Shown here: positions 21,397 through 33,939 of the stretch, one piece after another | How positions within the stretch are numbered: the stretch's first letter is position 1 | Layout of the letters: each line of letters begins with the position of its first letter | Assembly (NCBI RefSeq): GCF_040183065.1 | Contig: NC_091120.1 | Coordinates: 1,914,501 to 1,978,500 of the forward strand | From: Periplaneta americana | Taxonomy: Eukaryota; Arthropoda; Insecta; Blattodea; Blattidae | DNA length: 64,000 nucleotides | Direction: 5' to 3' | Translations under genes and position numbers: made by a program | Notes under the pieces: generated by a model | The model's database searches: none | The model's input: only the letters and a program-made list of their open reading frames with translations | What the model was told of the DNA's origin: nothing

Positions 21397-22124
21397 TATA
21401 GTTTTCAAAGCAGGAATTTTGAATTTCGTCGCGTACAGTACTGTGAAGTATGTAACCCTGCCATTACTTACCTAACGAATGCAAGCCTTCCTATGCACGA
21501 CACGCAGAAAGAACTGAGAAATGTAGGCAGCCCGCTCGGTCTCGCGTATTTAATGACCTCGTAAGGCCCATCATCTCTCGCAGCCATCAAAGAAGGCTCA
21601 GAAATGGGAGCGCCTCTTCCTTACAGCGAGAAGTAGATTTAACACGGAGGAATAAAAGCACTTTTCCTTCTGCCACCCTATTTGATTCTGATATTGCGCC
21701 GCCTCGCGCAATCGACCGTGAGGGATTCGATTTTCCTGGCAACCCCGACTTTTAAAGGGAAGAAAGCTTTTCATTGTATGTACCATATAAACATGTAAAT
21801 GCACAGCGATGTCACGCTTTGCCCACGATTAGCGTGCTGTTTCGAAACGACAGACAAACAAAGAGAGAAAGAAAGCGAGAAGGAACGGGAAGAGTAAAAT
21901 AAAGTAAGGGAAGGAGAAACAAAGAGTTAAACAGGAACGCGGAAAAATAAAAGAAACAAAAGCAGAATGATATAAAAGGAGAAGGCGTAAGTACTGTGGG
22001 TGTTTGGTCAGATTATAACTCCAAAATGGCCTCCTTTTAGCTCAAAGAACAACCCTATATAAAAACAGTTCTCTATCGTTTAGTATAGCGGTGATATCTC
22101 CATCTAATCTTATGTTACTTTCAT
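21397..22124. other. spacer, no gene recognised
   Basis: Includes a purine-rich stretch (21845-21990, agagagaaag-type) on the plus strand. Short frames only. Confidence 0.4.
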
Positions 22125-22871
22125 TTCTTCTGAAGTTAAGTATGTAGGCATAATTTTCGATAATCATTTAAAATGGAACCAACACATTAATTACCTTTGT
22201 AATAAATTACGTAAAATTGTATATTATTTTGTTTTATTGAGGAATTACTTGTCAATATGTATGGAATTATAGGATGGGGTAGCTCATTTAAATCCAATTT
22301 TAATACACTATTTATTACAGAAGAAAATAATTAAAATATGTCTTCATAAATGTATTGATTTTCCATCTCAAAATTTGTTTGTAGACTTTAATGTACTTAA
22401 CGTAAGACAAATTTATTATATTGTATTAATAAATTTCATACATAAAAATCGAAATAATTTTGAATTGTATTCTCATAGTTATGAAACAAAAGGTATATGA
22501 ATTCTTTAAGATTGTTTGAACAAAAATGCAACACTGTTACAATATTTAATCATAATAGTAATTTAGGCCCAAGAATATATATCAAATTTGTATTTAAATA
22601 TCCTAATCTTGCCAATTCTAATAGTTCTATTATTACATTTAAAAAGTTATGTATGGATTTTATAAAAATTGAAAAATTGTAAATTTAAATTTGTATGCTA
22701 TAATTGCATAGTAGACATAAGACATATTGTATTGCATTAATTTCAATTCAGGAATCCGCCCCTGAGCACGAGTTCTCCTCTTTCAGGGGCGAGCTAAAGT
22801 TTTTTCTATATATAATATATGTTATGTTATAATTATTAGCAAAATAATAAATAAATAAATAAATAAATAAA
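22125..22871 (+). mobile_element. LINE D copy 1, truncated and deleted
   Basis: This copy parallels 43080-43860 closely. The 46 bases that follow ttgtcaat in the better copy are absent at about 22254, removing part of the thumb and shifting the frame. Only the last 61 codons (22497-22682) remain open, ending with FIKIEKL as in the other copy. The 3' UTR has cctgagcacgagttct..ttcaggggcgagct and ends in a (TAAA)n run. Confidence 0.85.
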
Positions 22872-23153
22872 TTTATATTGTGAATTAGAATTAAGATTTG
22901 TATAGTAAAAGTGAAAATAAAAATGATTGTATCTCAAAACAGGCTTTTTGGAGTTATGTTTTACCCAAAACACCACATAATAATACTGAGAAAAAATATA
23001 GGAGAATGAAGGAATATAAATTAAACATAAATTAACATAATGATAGGAGAGAATGAATTAAAAAGAAATAAAAGACGCAAGAGGATCGGTTAAGAGGTAA
23101 AATCAAATAAATTCAATTCCATCAAACACCTCCAAACTAAAATGATGACGATG

Positions 23154-23198
<45 letters not shown>

Positions 23199-23959
23199 GT
23201 TCAAATACATTAAATAGGAGTGAATCTCGGAAGAGCATTGTTCGTGTTCGGGAATCAATTCAATGGTTAGATGCAAACATTTACGAAGGCTACAATTACA
23301 AATATCAACGAATCTCTCTTAAAAAATAACGAATATAAAATGCAGGACACAGAGTGGGCCTAATTATTAATTATAACTAGTAAAGAATAAAAAAACAAAA
23401 TGCAGAAGCGTTTAGTGATCATTGAGCATTTATTAGTAACGAATAAAAATGAGACTGAATTAGAAAACTATTACATTAAAATATCTAGTATTTCTTTCTT
23501 AACTTGTATACATTCAGTTTACAAAATATGAAGGGATCTTTGTAAGTAATTCCGTATTCTGTTTAAGTTTATAAACAAATATTATTATAATTTTTATTTG
23601 TCCTATATAAAAAGTTACAAAACTGAACGAAAGTGAATATTAAAGTACTAGTCATTTGTCATTCTACTAGGTTACCATAGTAACCAGCGTTGTTCTTTTG
23701 TATTGTTACATTGGAAAGAATTAAATTAATATACGTTTTTGATCAGACTTCGAGATGTCTTCCCTACCTGTTACACCGTACTGAATTAGAAAATAGTTCC
23801 AAAGGCAAATAAACAGAACGTACAACTGTCATTGGTAAATACATAGTATGCACGAATTGCATGAAGTGTAGAAAAACTACCCGCTTTAGTTAATCTTGGT
23901 ATGTGAAATATACCTTGAAATAAATTGGTAACATGTAGTAGATAGTATTAAATGTTGTC
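22872..23959. other. spacer with AAT microsatellite
   Basis: An AAT run lies at about 23155-23200. No coding frame or other repeat is recognised. Confidence 0.5.
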
Positions 23960-25170
23960 GTTGTTTTCTAATGCCAGGCGTTTGACAATAAAGTCATTTG
24001 ACCTCTTGCACTCCAATATTTTTCAAAGATATTATCATGGCCTGCCACTGAAGCACAGATTTTGAGGTGTTCCGAATCCATTTCTTGGTTTGAATTGCAC
24101 AATGGACAGTTAGGGGACTGATATATTCCAATTCTATGCAGATGTTTGGCCAAACAATCATGGCCTGTTGCCAATCTAAATGCAGCTACAGACGATTTTC
24201 GTGGTAAATCGGGAATTAACTGTGGATTTTGATGCAGAGAGTTCCATTTTTTCCCTTGAGATTGTGTTATCAAATTTTGTTTGTTGAAGTCTAAGTATGT
24301 AGATTTAATAAATCTCTGCTAAAGCATCCGCATTCTCGTTTCCTAGGATTCCACAATGGGATGGTATCCATTGGAATACAATTCTTTTATTGAGTGATAT
24401 TAATTGAGAGAGCATTTTAGTTATTTCTGCTGTTTGAGATGAAGGTGTGTGTTTAGAGACTATTGATAGAATAGCTGCTTTGGAGTCTGACAATATAACT
24501 GCATTCTTAAATTTATTGATGTGGCATAGAAGATTCCTGAGACTTTCAATTATTGCAACGATTTCTCCATCAAAACTTGTTGTTCCATATCCAAGAGATC
24601 TACAAAGTGAGAAGAGACAGCACGTAACACCTGCACCGGCACCTTGTTCTCTGGAGATCAAGGATCCGTCGGTGTATAAATGAAGCCAGTTTTGTGAGGG
24701 TACCTAATATTAATTGTCTCTAAAGACAATTGTTTCATTATTTCAGTGTTTACTTCTGATTTCAGTATTTCTTCTGTTAAATTTAGATTATATTCTATAT
24801 TTAATAGAGTTAAAGGGTTTGGTTTAATTTGTAAGTTTTCTTTTAAATTCGGGATATTGATTTTCTGTTTTAATTCTTGAACAATGGATATGAAACTTTT
24901 TTTGAGTTTTCAATCTACAGAGAGGACTGTATGAATGCCAATTGTTTCCTGGTAATCTGATAAGTTTTTCATATTGAATCAGTGATTTTTCTTCTATTGT
25001 CATTTTGATGCTGTTAATATTAGTGAGGAATCTCATAGAATCTATTGGAGTTGTTTTGATTCCACCAGGAATGAGTCTGATAGCTTGGTTTTGAACATAT
25101 TCTATTTCGTTTATGAGAGGTGAAGTAATTAAATGTTCAATCTTACTTTGACTACAAAGGACCGGCTTAG
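23960..25170 (-). mobile_element. LINE E with RNase H domain, decayed
   Basis: Three minus-strand blocks in order make up the 3' half of a Jockey/I/R1-type LINE. The thumb (about 25170-24824) has QNQAIRLIPGG and TIEEKSLIQYEKLIRLPG. The RNase H block (24661-24305) shows SFDGEIVAI, LSDSKAAILS and IPSHCGILGNENADAL, containing catalytic acidic residues and the final Asp. The tail (about 24301-23968) has RLATGHDCLAKHL and a CPLC..HLKIC zinc-knuckle-like motif. Stops and shifts near 24300 and 24690-24820 separate the blocks. RNase H degrades the RNA of the RNA-DNA hybrid in this family. It is inactive as it stands. Confidence 0.85.
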
Positions 25171-26095
25171 GTATAGAGATAAATTTAATCTCATAAATTC
25201 GTGGTCAGTTCCAAGTTACGTAGAAACAGTTGAGGTCCTCAGTCAAAGAGTTGATCATCGTATAGCGTAGGATTCCCTTGCAGCTGACAGGCCTAGTAAA
25301 TACGCTACTTCTCTCCCCTCTATAGTTATATTTTTTAAACTATATTTACCTGTCTAATCGGAGTGTCATCCCTTTCGTTAACCCTACCTATGTTAAAATG
25401 ATCTGAAATGTATTAGATGATGCCGCTATTAAATAATTTCATGCTGTTTTTGTTAATATAGAATCAATTTTAATTTACGTTAATTATAGTTTTTTGTTTT
25501 ACAGCAGCACATACGGACACGTGTGCATAATACCCATGTAATGCTATAATGAAATGTACTTCTGTTTTAGTAAATACAGGTAAACACTGAAAACAAAATA
25601 TATTTTAACGATACCGTATGCATTCTAGTTTTATTTACTATTTCAAAACCGAATCAATTAATTGAAATTAGTTGTAGAAATAGCACAACAAAGTAACGGA
25701 TATTTCATATGAAAAACTTGACAAGTTCAGAATTATCGATTTTCTAGATATCGTGTAATAGCTCAGGTAGTGGAAATTAATAACCTCATTAGTCCAAAGA
25801 AATTTGAAGAATGATAACCCGAAGACAAAAGATATAATGCGTCTCGGACGTCGCATGCGTCGGTTCAGAAAAAGCAAAGATTCAGGCTTTAGGCAACCAC
25901 ATAAGAGATATGAAAGAATGTGAATCATACTTATTTTTCTATTAACTAGTACACTTAACTGTTTGATCGATCCACATGCATTTCCTCACCCCTAAAATAA
26001 GATTGAAAATAATTGTGACTGAAAGAAAGTTACAGGCTTTGGAAGATGAAGCGTCTATTTGCAAAGCAAACCAAAGTGTTAGGGCAACACTTATG
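25171..26095. other. spacer, no gene recognised
   Basis: AT-rich; frames of 86-89 codons show no domain. Confidence 0.4.
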
Positions 26096-26098
26096 TAT

Positions 26099-26145
<47 letters not shown>

Positions 26146-26833
26146 TTCTGGCGTAGTTAAGGCCATCAGGCCTTCTCTTCCACAACATCAGGAATACAAA
26201 TACAATAATAGAAATAAACAAAAAAATACACTATATACAAAGTAAAGCTACACAAGAAATAAAGAGAACGGGAGAAAAAAAACACTATATACAAAGTAAA
26301 GCCACACAAAAATATACACATGTTGCAGTCACACAAACTTTAAATTAGTGATTAAGTATCATAATTAATTGTATCCTAACTAATTAACTAACATAAACAA
26401 GAAACTTGCTATTTTAATTTTGATTAAGACAGAAAAAGAAAAAAAAAAAACACAAATCAATATTTCTAGCAATATCTAAAAACATTGACTAAGACAAAAT
26501 TTTCCAATTTAATTTTCAATTGTGATAAAGTCCGGCAGTCCCTGACGTCATTAGGTAACGAATTCCAGAAGCGAGGTATTTCTACAGTATAGGAAGATGA
26601 GTATAAAGACGTTCTATGATGAGGGATAGAAAGAAGTGCTTGATGTCGGTTTCGAAGAGTTGTAAGGAATTGAAAGCGCGATAACAGGTAATTCGGAGTA
26701 GAAGTATGCATGATTCTAAACACAAGAGACAGTGAATGTATTGTTCTTCGTTCCTTCAGACGCACCCATGAAAGTAACTGGAGGGAAGGTGTTATATGGT
26801 CAAATTTACGAGTATTGCAGATGGTGAACATTA
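26096..26833 (-). mobile_element. LINE C copy (3' part), with TTTA run
   Basis: A (TTTA)n run of about 13 units (26096-26148) is the tail. It is followed on the minus strand by the LINE C terminal hairpin (aaggccatcaggcctt, 26159-26174) and a frame from about 26833 to 26466 with RKFDHITPSLQLLSW and RFWNSLPNDVRDC. The upstream part is cut by the LINE A insertion at 26834; no convincing LINE C sequence resumes beyond 27998. Confidence 0.8.
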
Positions 26834-27984
26834 CTTCCTTACTGGCTTTTAAGGAACCCGGAGGTTCATTGCCGTCCTCACATAAGCCCACCATTGGTCC
26901 CTATCCTGAGCAAGATTAATCCAGTCTCTATCATCATATCTCACCTCCCTCAAATCCATTTTAATATTATCTTCCCATCTACGTCTCGGCCTCCCTAAAG
27001 GTATTTTTTCCTCCGGCCTCCCAACTAACACTCTATATGCATTTCTGCATTCGCCCATACGTGCTACATGCCCTGCCCATCTCAAACGTCTGGATTTAAT
27101 GTTCCTAATTATGTCAGGTGAAGAATACAATGCGTGCAGTTCTGTGTTGTGTAACTTTCTCCATTCTCCTGTAACTTCATCCCTCTTAGCCCCAAATATT
27201 TTCCTAAGCACCTTATTCTCAAACAACCTTAACCTATGTTCGTCTCTCAAAGTGAGAGTCCAAGTTTCACAACCATAAAGAACAACCGGTAATATAACTG
27301 TTTTATAAATTCTAACTTTCAGATTTTTTAACAGCAGACTGGATGATAATAGTTTCTCAACCGAATAATAACAGACATTTCCCATATTTATTCTGTGTTT
27401 AATTTCCTCCCGAGTGTCATTTATATTTGTTACTGTTGCTCCAAGATATTTGAATTTTTCCACCTCTTCCAAAGATAAATCTCCAATTTTTATTTTTCCA
27501 TTTCGTACAATATTCTGGCCACGAGACATAATCATATACTTTGTCTTTTCGGGATTTACTTCCAAACCTATCGCTTTACTTGCTTCAAGTAAAATTTCCG
27601 TGTTTTCCCTAATCGTTTGTGGATTTTCTCCTAACATATTCACGTCATCCGCATAGACAAGCAGCTGATGTAACCCGTTCAATTCCAAAGACTCTCTGTT
27701 ATCCTGGACTTTCCTAATGGCATACTCTAGAGCAAAGTTAAAAAGTAAAGGTGATAGTGCATCTCCTTGCTTCAGCCCACAGTGAATTGAAACGCATCTG
27801 ACAGAAACTGACCTATACGAACTCTGCTGTACGTTTCACTGGGACACATTTGAATTAATCGAACTAGTTTCTTGGGAATACCAAATTCCATAAGAATATC
27901 ATATAAAACTTCTCTCTTAACCTAGTCATATGCCTTTTTGAAATCTATGTATAACTGGTGCACTGTACCCTTATACTCCCATTT
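26834..27984 (-). mobile_element. LINE A copy, longest in the window
   Basis: This RTE-like non-LTR element is bounded by a perfect 14-bp duplication, gatggtgaacatta (26820-26833 and 27985-27998). A 280-codon frame (27688 to 26849) holds the RT palm YADD ([11 protein letters not shown]), the thumb ([19 protein letters not shown]) and the C-terminal domain [23 protein letters not shown], ending AMNLRVP. Upstream, 27700-27960 encodes decayed palm and finger pieces with stops and a shift. ORF1 and the endonuclease are missing (5' truncation). The 3' end is a short TAAG tail. Identity to the 34550 and 52715 copies is high, suggesting fairly recent activity of the family. Confidence 0.9.
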
Positions 27985-27998
27985 GATGGTGAACATTA

Positions 27999-28500
27999 GA
28001 AGAGCTAAAAAGTGAGAATACCACAAGATTGCCCCTGCTGCTATGGATGTGGTCAGTGTTCGAAAAGGACCGGAAGAAGCAAAAAAAGGAAACAGGAAGC
28101 TAGACTATAGATTCTGACAGAGCGCTTCAATAGGATAGCTGTCGATCGGATAATTCAGAAGGCGACATCAAGTACAGTTTTGTAATTCAGTTTGACACGT
28201 GAATTGAAAAAAAAAAAATGTACTTTGGAAATCAATACCTGACAACGCACCAAGCCAAAGGCTGTTTTTAATACTTTTAGAAGCTATAGGAAACAGTAAC
28301 ATTAAATTGATTTGGAAATACTTGGAAAGACAAATGTATTCAATTGCGAAGAATGGAGCAGTTCTAATCATTTGCGTACACTTTATAGGTTATTGACTTT
28401 TCTGTGACTTTCATTAGGAAAGTGCACTAAAAGGTAAATATCGAGTGTTTTGAGACACATTAGGCCTATATGCAAGGAACTTTTTTTTAAGAATTATGGG
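27999..28500. other. spacer, no gene recognised
   Basis: Nothing recognised; one minus-strand frame with a poly-F run reflects a poly-A tract at 28204. Confidence 0.4.
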
Positions 28501-28514
28501 AGTTCCTAATATAA

Positions 28515-28640
28515 CTTATGTAATAATGACAATGATAATAATAATTATTATTTTTATTATTAATTTTTTTATCATTATTATTATTATTAATTTTATTATC
28601 ACTATTATTAATTTTATTATCATCATTATTATTATTAATA
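28515..28640. repeat. degenerate ATT repeat
   Basis: Imperfect AAT/ATT and ATTATC units; any open frame here (Ile/Phe-only) is an artefact of the repeat. Confidence 0.8.
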
Positions 28641-29117
28641 CGAATTCTAAATCTCTGTCTCCGGTCTGCAGATGTATTAAATATGCTAATTTGCGTGGAT
28701 TGAACTTGGATCCATTTAATGTGTAGTATATACTTTTTGAGTTATCTCAGTTTTATTAACTTATGTTATTTTTCATATGTTTATCATAATATTCTCATTG
28801 CGTATCTTTGTAATACTACTTATATGATTCCTGTCTTCATTTATATGATTTCATTAATTCATTTGTAATTCATTTTAATTGCCATTATTTTAATTATCTC
28901 ATTGTACTAATTTTAATACATATTGGTATGTATTATTTGTATTTTGTTATCTATTCATTTTGTCATTATTGTTTAATTGCATAGGTCTGCAATTTTAATA
29001 ATTATTTGTATGCACTGTTTGCTTATTCCTTGTACGCTGTAAATCTTGTGCTAACTTTTATCTTGTGCTGAACTGTTATTGGCCCCAGGCTGTCGTACAG
29101 CATATTAAATATTAGTA
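28641..29117 (+). repeat. possible LINE 3' end, unassigned
   Basis: The end of a frame with RCIKYANLRGLNLDPFN, about 350 bases of AT-rich sequence and a terminal (AAAT)n run at 29112-29135 resemble the layout of LINE 3' ends, with ccccaggctgtcgtacagc just before the tail. No second copy in the window supports it. Confidence 0.3.
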
Positions 29118-29814
29118 AATAAATAAATAAATAAGCAAGCAAGCAAGCAAGCAAGCAAACAAACAAACAAATTAATTTTATTATCATTATTATTATTAAT
29201 TTTATTATCATTTTTATTACTAATTTTATTATCATTTTTATTATTAATTTTATTATCATTTCTATTATTGATTTTATTATCACTTTATTATTAATTGTAT
29301 TATCATTATTATTATTAAATTATTATTATTATTATTGATATTATTATTTTTATTAATTTTATTATCTTTATTATTATTAATTTTATTATCATTTTATTAT
29401 TAATTTTATTATCACTTTTGTTACTGATTTTATTATCATTTTATTATTAATTTTATTATCATTATTATTATTAATTTTATTATCATTTTTATTATTAATT
29501 TTATTATCATTTTTATCATTAATTTTATTATCACTTTTGTTATTGATTTTATTATCGTTTTATTATTAATTTTATTATTATTTTTGTTATTAATTTTGTT
29601 ATAATTTTTATCATTAATTTTATTATCATTTTTATTATTAATTTTATTATCATTATTATTATTAATTTTATTATAGATTTTATCATTAATTACATTATCA
29701 TTTATAATATTAATTATATTATAATTTTTATTATTAATTTTATTATCATTATTATTTTTAATTTTATTATCATTATTATTTTTAATTTTATTATCATTGT
29801 TATTATTAATTTTA

Positions 29815-29855
<41 letters not shown>

Positions 29856-29866
29856 TTTATTATTAT
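29118..29866. repeat. compound simple repeats and ATT/ATC minisatellite
   Basis: (AAAT)n, (AAGC)n and (AAAC)n runs (29112-29170) lead into about 690 bp of imperfect units close to ttaattttattatcatt with 20-26 bp spacing, ending in a pure ATT run at 29816-29852. It is non-coding; the poly-Leu or poly-Ile frames across it are artefacts. Confidence 0.9.
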
Positions 29867-29989
29867 TACATTATCATCATTCTTATTGTTTTCTCCAGGT
29901 GGTGTGTCTGCAGTCTGTCGATCTTGTTAGTCCAGTCTGGTCTAAGGTAAGAACACATTATGTATATAATCATTTGTTGTAATTATTTT

Positions 29990-30821
29990 TGCCACTTAAA
30001 TGAGAACTCGGCATATTTCAGGTACTAGCGTATCATTAACGACGACTAGCTGCTTACAGACAGCAATGCCACGAAAACTATGAATGAGAAAAACAATATG
30101 AATATCAACAATGGGCGTCTATCTTGCCAGGGCTACGAGTATAAATTATCCCAGAGTCACAGAGATCGTGATATTCAATTTATAGTAACCCCCAAAGAGA
30201 AATTATAGCGTATTAAAATGGTGAAGATTTATATGGATCGCCCTGTATTTCAACCTTCACGTCTTTAAAGATCTTCCTCGGTAGCGCTACATAGCAGCTG
30301 TCCATGACTGACGTTAATGTTCGTTTTGAAAGCAGAACTAATTCAACGTGACCTCCATGAATTCCAATTTCAGACATTTATAGGTTTTATAATTGTCACC
30401 TGCAATAATAGCGGTTTCCTACATATCGCTATTTCAATAATTATCGATGTTAAACTTACATTTTTAACAATACGTTGCCTAACCCGAGTAAATAAGCTCT
30501 GGCTATTGTATGAACAAGCACTTTCGTTGCGTTTAATTGTTATAGCAGGCTGTTTCTGGTAACACATCAATTCACGATTTTGGTGTATAGTTACCCCACT
30601 CATTTATTCTGACATTTGTTTTTTTTGTTTCAATTCTCGCGTTTTACAGCACGCCACACGTCTATCACTTTCATTCAGGATATCTGAATTCATCAGTCAC
30701 GTTTCCTTGTTCAAACATTTGTCTAGCTTTCTTCTTTCTACCGAGACTTATCTTAGTTATCAACTTATCACTATAGAAACGTCACACAAGATAGCAAGAG
30801 TGCGACTAAACGTGGTAAGAC
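29990..30821. other. spacer, no gene recognised
   Basis: Frames of about 80 codons on both strands (30317-30603) overlap each other and lack domains. Confidence 0.4.
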
Positions 30822-30824
30822 TTA

Positions 30825-31440
30825 AGCCTGGTCCACAACAAACCGGGAACGGAAACGACAACGAGAACGAAAAAATCGTTAAAATACATGTATTTAATTG
30901 TGAGCATTCACAAATGAGAAGTTTGCCTGAGCCCGGGGAAGGAAACGTGAAGATTAGTGAACTTTTAACTTTGCCGTTCTCGTTTCCGATCACAGCCCAC
31001 TAGATTAATTCTGTTGTCATCAAAAATATATTTGGTCGTGGTATATTTTGTAGCAAAAAGGCCATGACATAATTTATTCTTCATCCATTGCTCGTAACTA
31101 ACCTATTCGGTAGAATCGCTTTCAATACAGCCTATGCTACGTGCCCCCTGTATGTGACCACATTACCACATGAGTTTAATTCTTAAATATTCCATGTCCT
31201 AAATTTTGAAGTTAGTTAACCTGTGTTCATGTTGGCTGGCTCATACTCATGAGAGAACGCCATTGGTCAATTATATACACAGATACTAGCAGAAAGTTTA
31301 TTATCGACTTCACATATTGTTATTGACATGTTTATCGATAATTATAGCATTTTCCGTTTTCGGTTTATTGTGAATAAAAAATCTTCACATTCACGTTTTC
31401 CGCTTCCCGTTTTCGTTCCGGGTATATTATGGACCATCCT
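30825..31440. mobile_element. PIF/Harbinger-type MITE
   Basis: TTA (30822-30824 and 31441-31443) brackets inverted ends AGCCTGGTCCACAACAAACC and, from the right, AGGATGGTCCATAATATACC. Further inside, both ends carry runs of GGAACG/AAAACG (30843-30870; 31393-31425 inverted). A TTA duplication with such ends fits PIF/Harbinger. The 616-bp interior is non-coding. Confidence 0.7.
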
Positions 31441-31468
31441 TTAGACTCCGCGGCGAACATAAGTGATA

Positions 31469-31628
31469 TCATCTTCATCTGCAGAAAAGTGTCATAGTAT
31501 AGCTTATATTGATGGGATAGTGGGGAAAGAGGAAGACGAAATTATGGTGAATTTCTTGCGTAAGAGAAGCACTGCCAAAGGAACATATTTTGTACACCCC
31601 TCTGTACCTATGGGAACAACGTAGTTTC
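31469..31628 (+). pseudogene. coding-like fragment of unknown family
   Basis: Starting just beyond the Harbinger MITE, one frame reads SAEKCHSIAYIDGIVGKEED, then VNFLRKRSTAKGTYFVHPSV to a TAG at about 31626. The pattern (hydrophobic strand, G-x-V, acidic turn, V-x-FL-x-K, YFVHP) resembles small beta-rich C-terminal modules seen in some insect repeat-encoded proteins, but I cannot name the family. Confidence 0.25.
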
Positions 31629-31639
31629 TAAACTGACAT

Positions 31640-32460
31640 GAGGAGGGGAAGATTTCAAATAACATCTGATATAAACCTAAGCAATGTTGAATTGCATTTT
31701 AGATTATAATTGAAGGGTGGTATTTCAATGTAAATTTTGAATTCTTAAATCTTTGTTTGTTGGTATGTAAAGTATTAAAATGTGTTTTTAAGTTTTTTAA
31801 GTTGGCACTCATAGTCACGTTTGTACAGTGGAGATCTATAGGCCTAATTGTATGGAATAGTATGATCATAGTAACAAAAGATACACTATATAATGCTATA
31901 GGCATATATTGAAGATTATTATTGTTTTTTACACCCCTTATAACAAATAAAATATATGTAATACACTTAATTTGTTTTTTAAAAACATAAACAGTGATCG
32001 ACTTTACTCCGCAATATTTTAAAATCGATCTTAAACTAAAAATTCAATGGTGATCGACTTTACCCTATTTAAGCAGGCAACTTCGATCACAAGTCAAATA
32101 AAACAAATCAGTTTTTTTTATAGATTGTAATTCAATTCTTGTAACGTGTATTCATCAGTGAAGGATATGACGACAAAATGCTATTTTCTGAGGAACTTCG
32201 CTCCATTGCATAACCTCAATATCATAAAAAAAATTGCAAAATTTTGATCGACTTTACCCTCTTCTACGGAATATCGATATTTTGGTCATCCAATCACCAC
32301 AATTTGAATAAGCACATTTATAGAATACAAATTTAATATTCTCAAAATACTCGTATATAGCTTATCCCTTTTCGGGAAGGGGAGGGGGAAGGTGAAAATT
32401 GTTTAATATAAGAAAATAAAAAATTGCAATATTTTTAATCTCTTACCTCAAGCATGTCAG
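31640..32460. other. spacer with a recurrent short phrase
   Basis: The phrase gatcgactttac occurs at about 31997, 32052 and 32247 at irregular spacing. No gene is recognised. Confidence 0.4.
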
Positions 32461-32469
32461 AAGGCCTGA

Positions 32470-33939
32470 ATTAAGTGCTCATAATACAAGCTCTCTTTCA
32501 CAATACCCTGCTAAGACTCTGGAATTCGCTACCTGCTAGCATCAGGGACTGTCGAAATAAAACTGAATTCAAACGCAAACTTACTAGGCACTTGGTCAGT
32601 AATTGAGACTCGTTCAGACATGGTTTCTTGTAAATAGTTCTCTTAATCTATCACAAAATATTTCAATATGTGGTAATTTCATTACTATAGATTTTTGTTA
32701 TTGTTGGTTTAATTTGTAATTCAGTAAATACAAACATATTCTTTGTTCTTAACTTCTATGATAAAATGTCTAGCTTTCATTAATCAGGTAATCTTGTCGT
32801 ACTTTAATTTTTATTGTAATTGTAATTGTAAATTTAATGTTAATTGTAATTTTATTGTTCATACTAGCCGTACCCGTGCGCTCCGCTGCACCTGTTAGAA
32901 ATAAATATCAAGTAATTACATAATTAAAATAGGACGTGTGATCCAGGGAAAATTCATGTTTGATGGAAGGATAAATCGTTTAATATGTTACTTAATTTAA
33001 ATTGTATTTGAATAATTAAAATGAGGTCATTTTGGTCCAGAGAGTAATCATTTGGTGCAATGACAATTCCTTTAACATGTTTCTTAATTGTTGTTACATG
33101 CAACCATAGTTTAATGAAGATTGACATATCTTTTAGTTTTAATGTGTATACTTTATATTACTTGCTATATGTTTCAGAAGTTACTGTAATAACATTGTAG
33201 AATTATGTCCATGTAGAGAAACTACACTTTCCAATGGTGAAATAATAATTAAACAATTAATTATCTTCCGATATTACTTCATACAAACACAGAAACATTC
33301 TCTTAGGCTATGTTTAATAGCTTTCGATTGTTGTTGTCCAAGGCCCCTTATAGACGAAGTCATTTGTTTTTATTTCAGTACACCGCCTTACATGGCGTTA
33401 TTATAATTTTATTGTAATTTTAAAACTCATTTATCTCATTAAATATCAGTCCTATCAAAATTTTGTATAGGATAAAACTTATCGGAAATTAGGTTTAAAG
33501 AAACTTTTGTTATGTAATATTTTTCATGAAAATCAATAATAAGCGACATATTTCGATTTATTTAATTCAGGCCCCCTTATAACCCCCCTTTTAAATAAAG
33601 TATTTTGAATGTCATATAGCCTAAAATCTAAGTTACAATGAACTTAATTTATATTCCAATTTTCATATAAATCGGTTCAGCCATTATCGCGTGAAAAGGT
33701 AACAAACATACATACAGACAGACAGACATACAAACAAAAATTCCAAAAAAGCGATTTTCGGTTTCAGGATGGTTAATTATACGTGTTAACACCAATTATT
33801 TTTGGAAAATCGAAAATTACCAGAAAATTTTTGACTACAGATTTATTATTAGTATAGATTATAGTTGTAATCCCCTGGTGGAGGGGCAGAGAAGGCCTGA
33901 TGGCCTTATCTCTACCAGGTTAAATAAATAAATACTACT
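32470..33939 (+). mobile_element. LINE C copy, interrupted
   Basis: Plus-strand LINE C 3' part: decayed coding for the LWNSLP..RDC motif (ctggaattcgctacctgcta, about 32518), the 3' UTR to 32866, an unrelated insertion (32867-33855), then the hairpin (33870-33920) and the taaataaataaa tail at 33939. The uninterrupted paralogue at 1850-2100 shows the pre-insertion arrangement, gttcatgttatagttg on the coding strand. Confidence 0.85.
32867..33855 (+). mobile_element. unclassified 1-kb interspersed element inside LINE C
   Basis: It begins actagccgtacccgtgcgct and ends ttattattagtatagatt. Near its 3' end it has atcggttcagccattatcgc and an acagacagacagacatac run. The first bases (ACTAG), the GTTCAGCC motif and a TATAGAT end are shared in layout with the repeat at 49346-50265. 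There is no clear target duplication and no coding frame. A SINE, Helitron-like or LINE-3'-end origin cannot be separated by eye. Confidence 0.6.

Noticed and set aside
24447-24683. 78-codon plus-strand frame
   Set aside because: Antisense shadow of the LINE E RNase H region.
26466-26894. Single 142-codon fusion protein on the minus strand
   Set aside because: The frame crosses the junction of two transposons (LINE A 3' end into LINE C); the fusion is a by-product of the insertion.
28496-28726. Ile/Phe-rich frame, also Leu-rich frame near 29797-29982 and Ile/Lys frame near 29023-29283
   Set aside because: Direct translations of ATT-type simple repeats.
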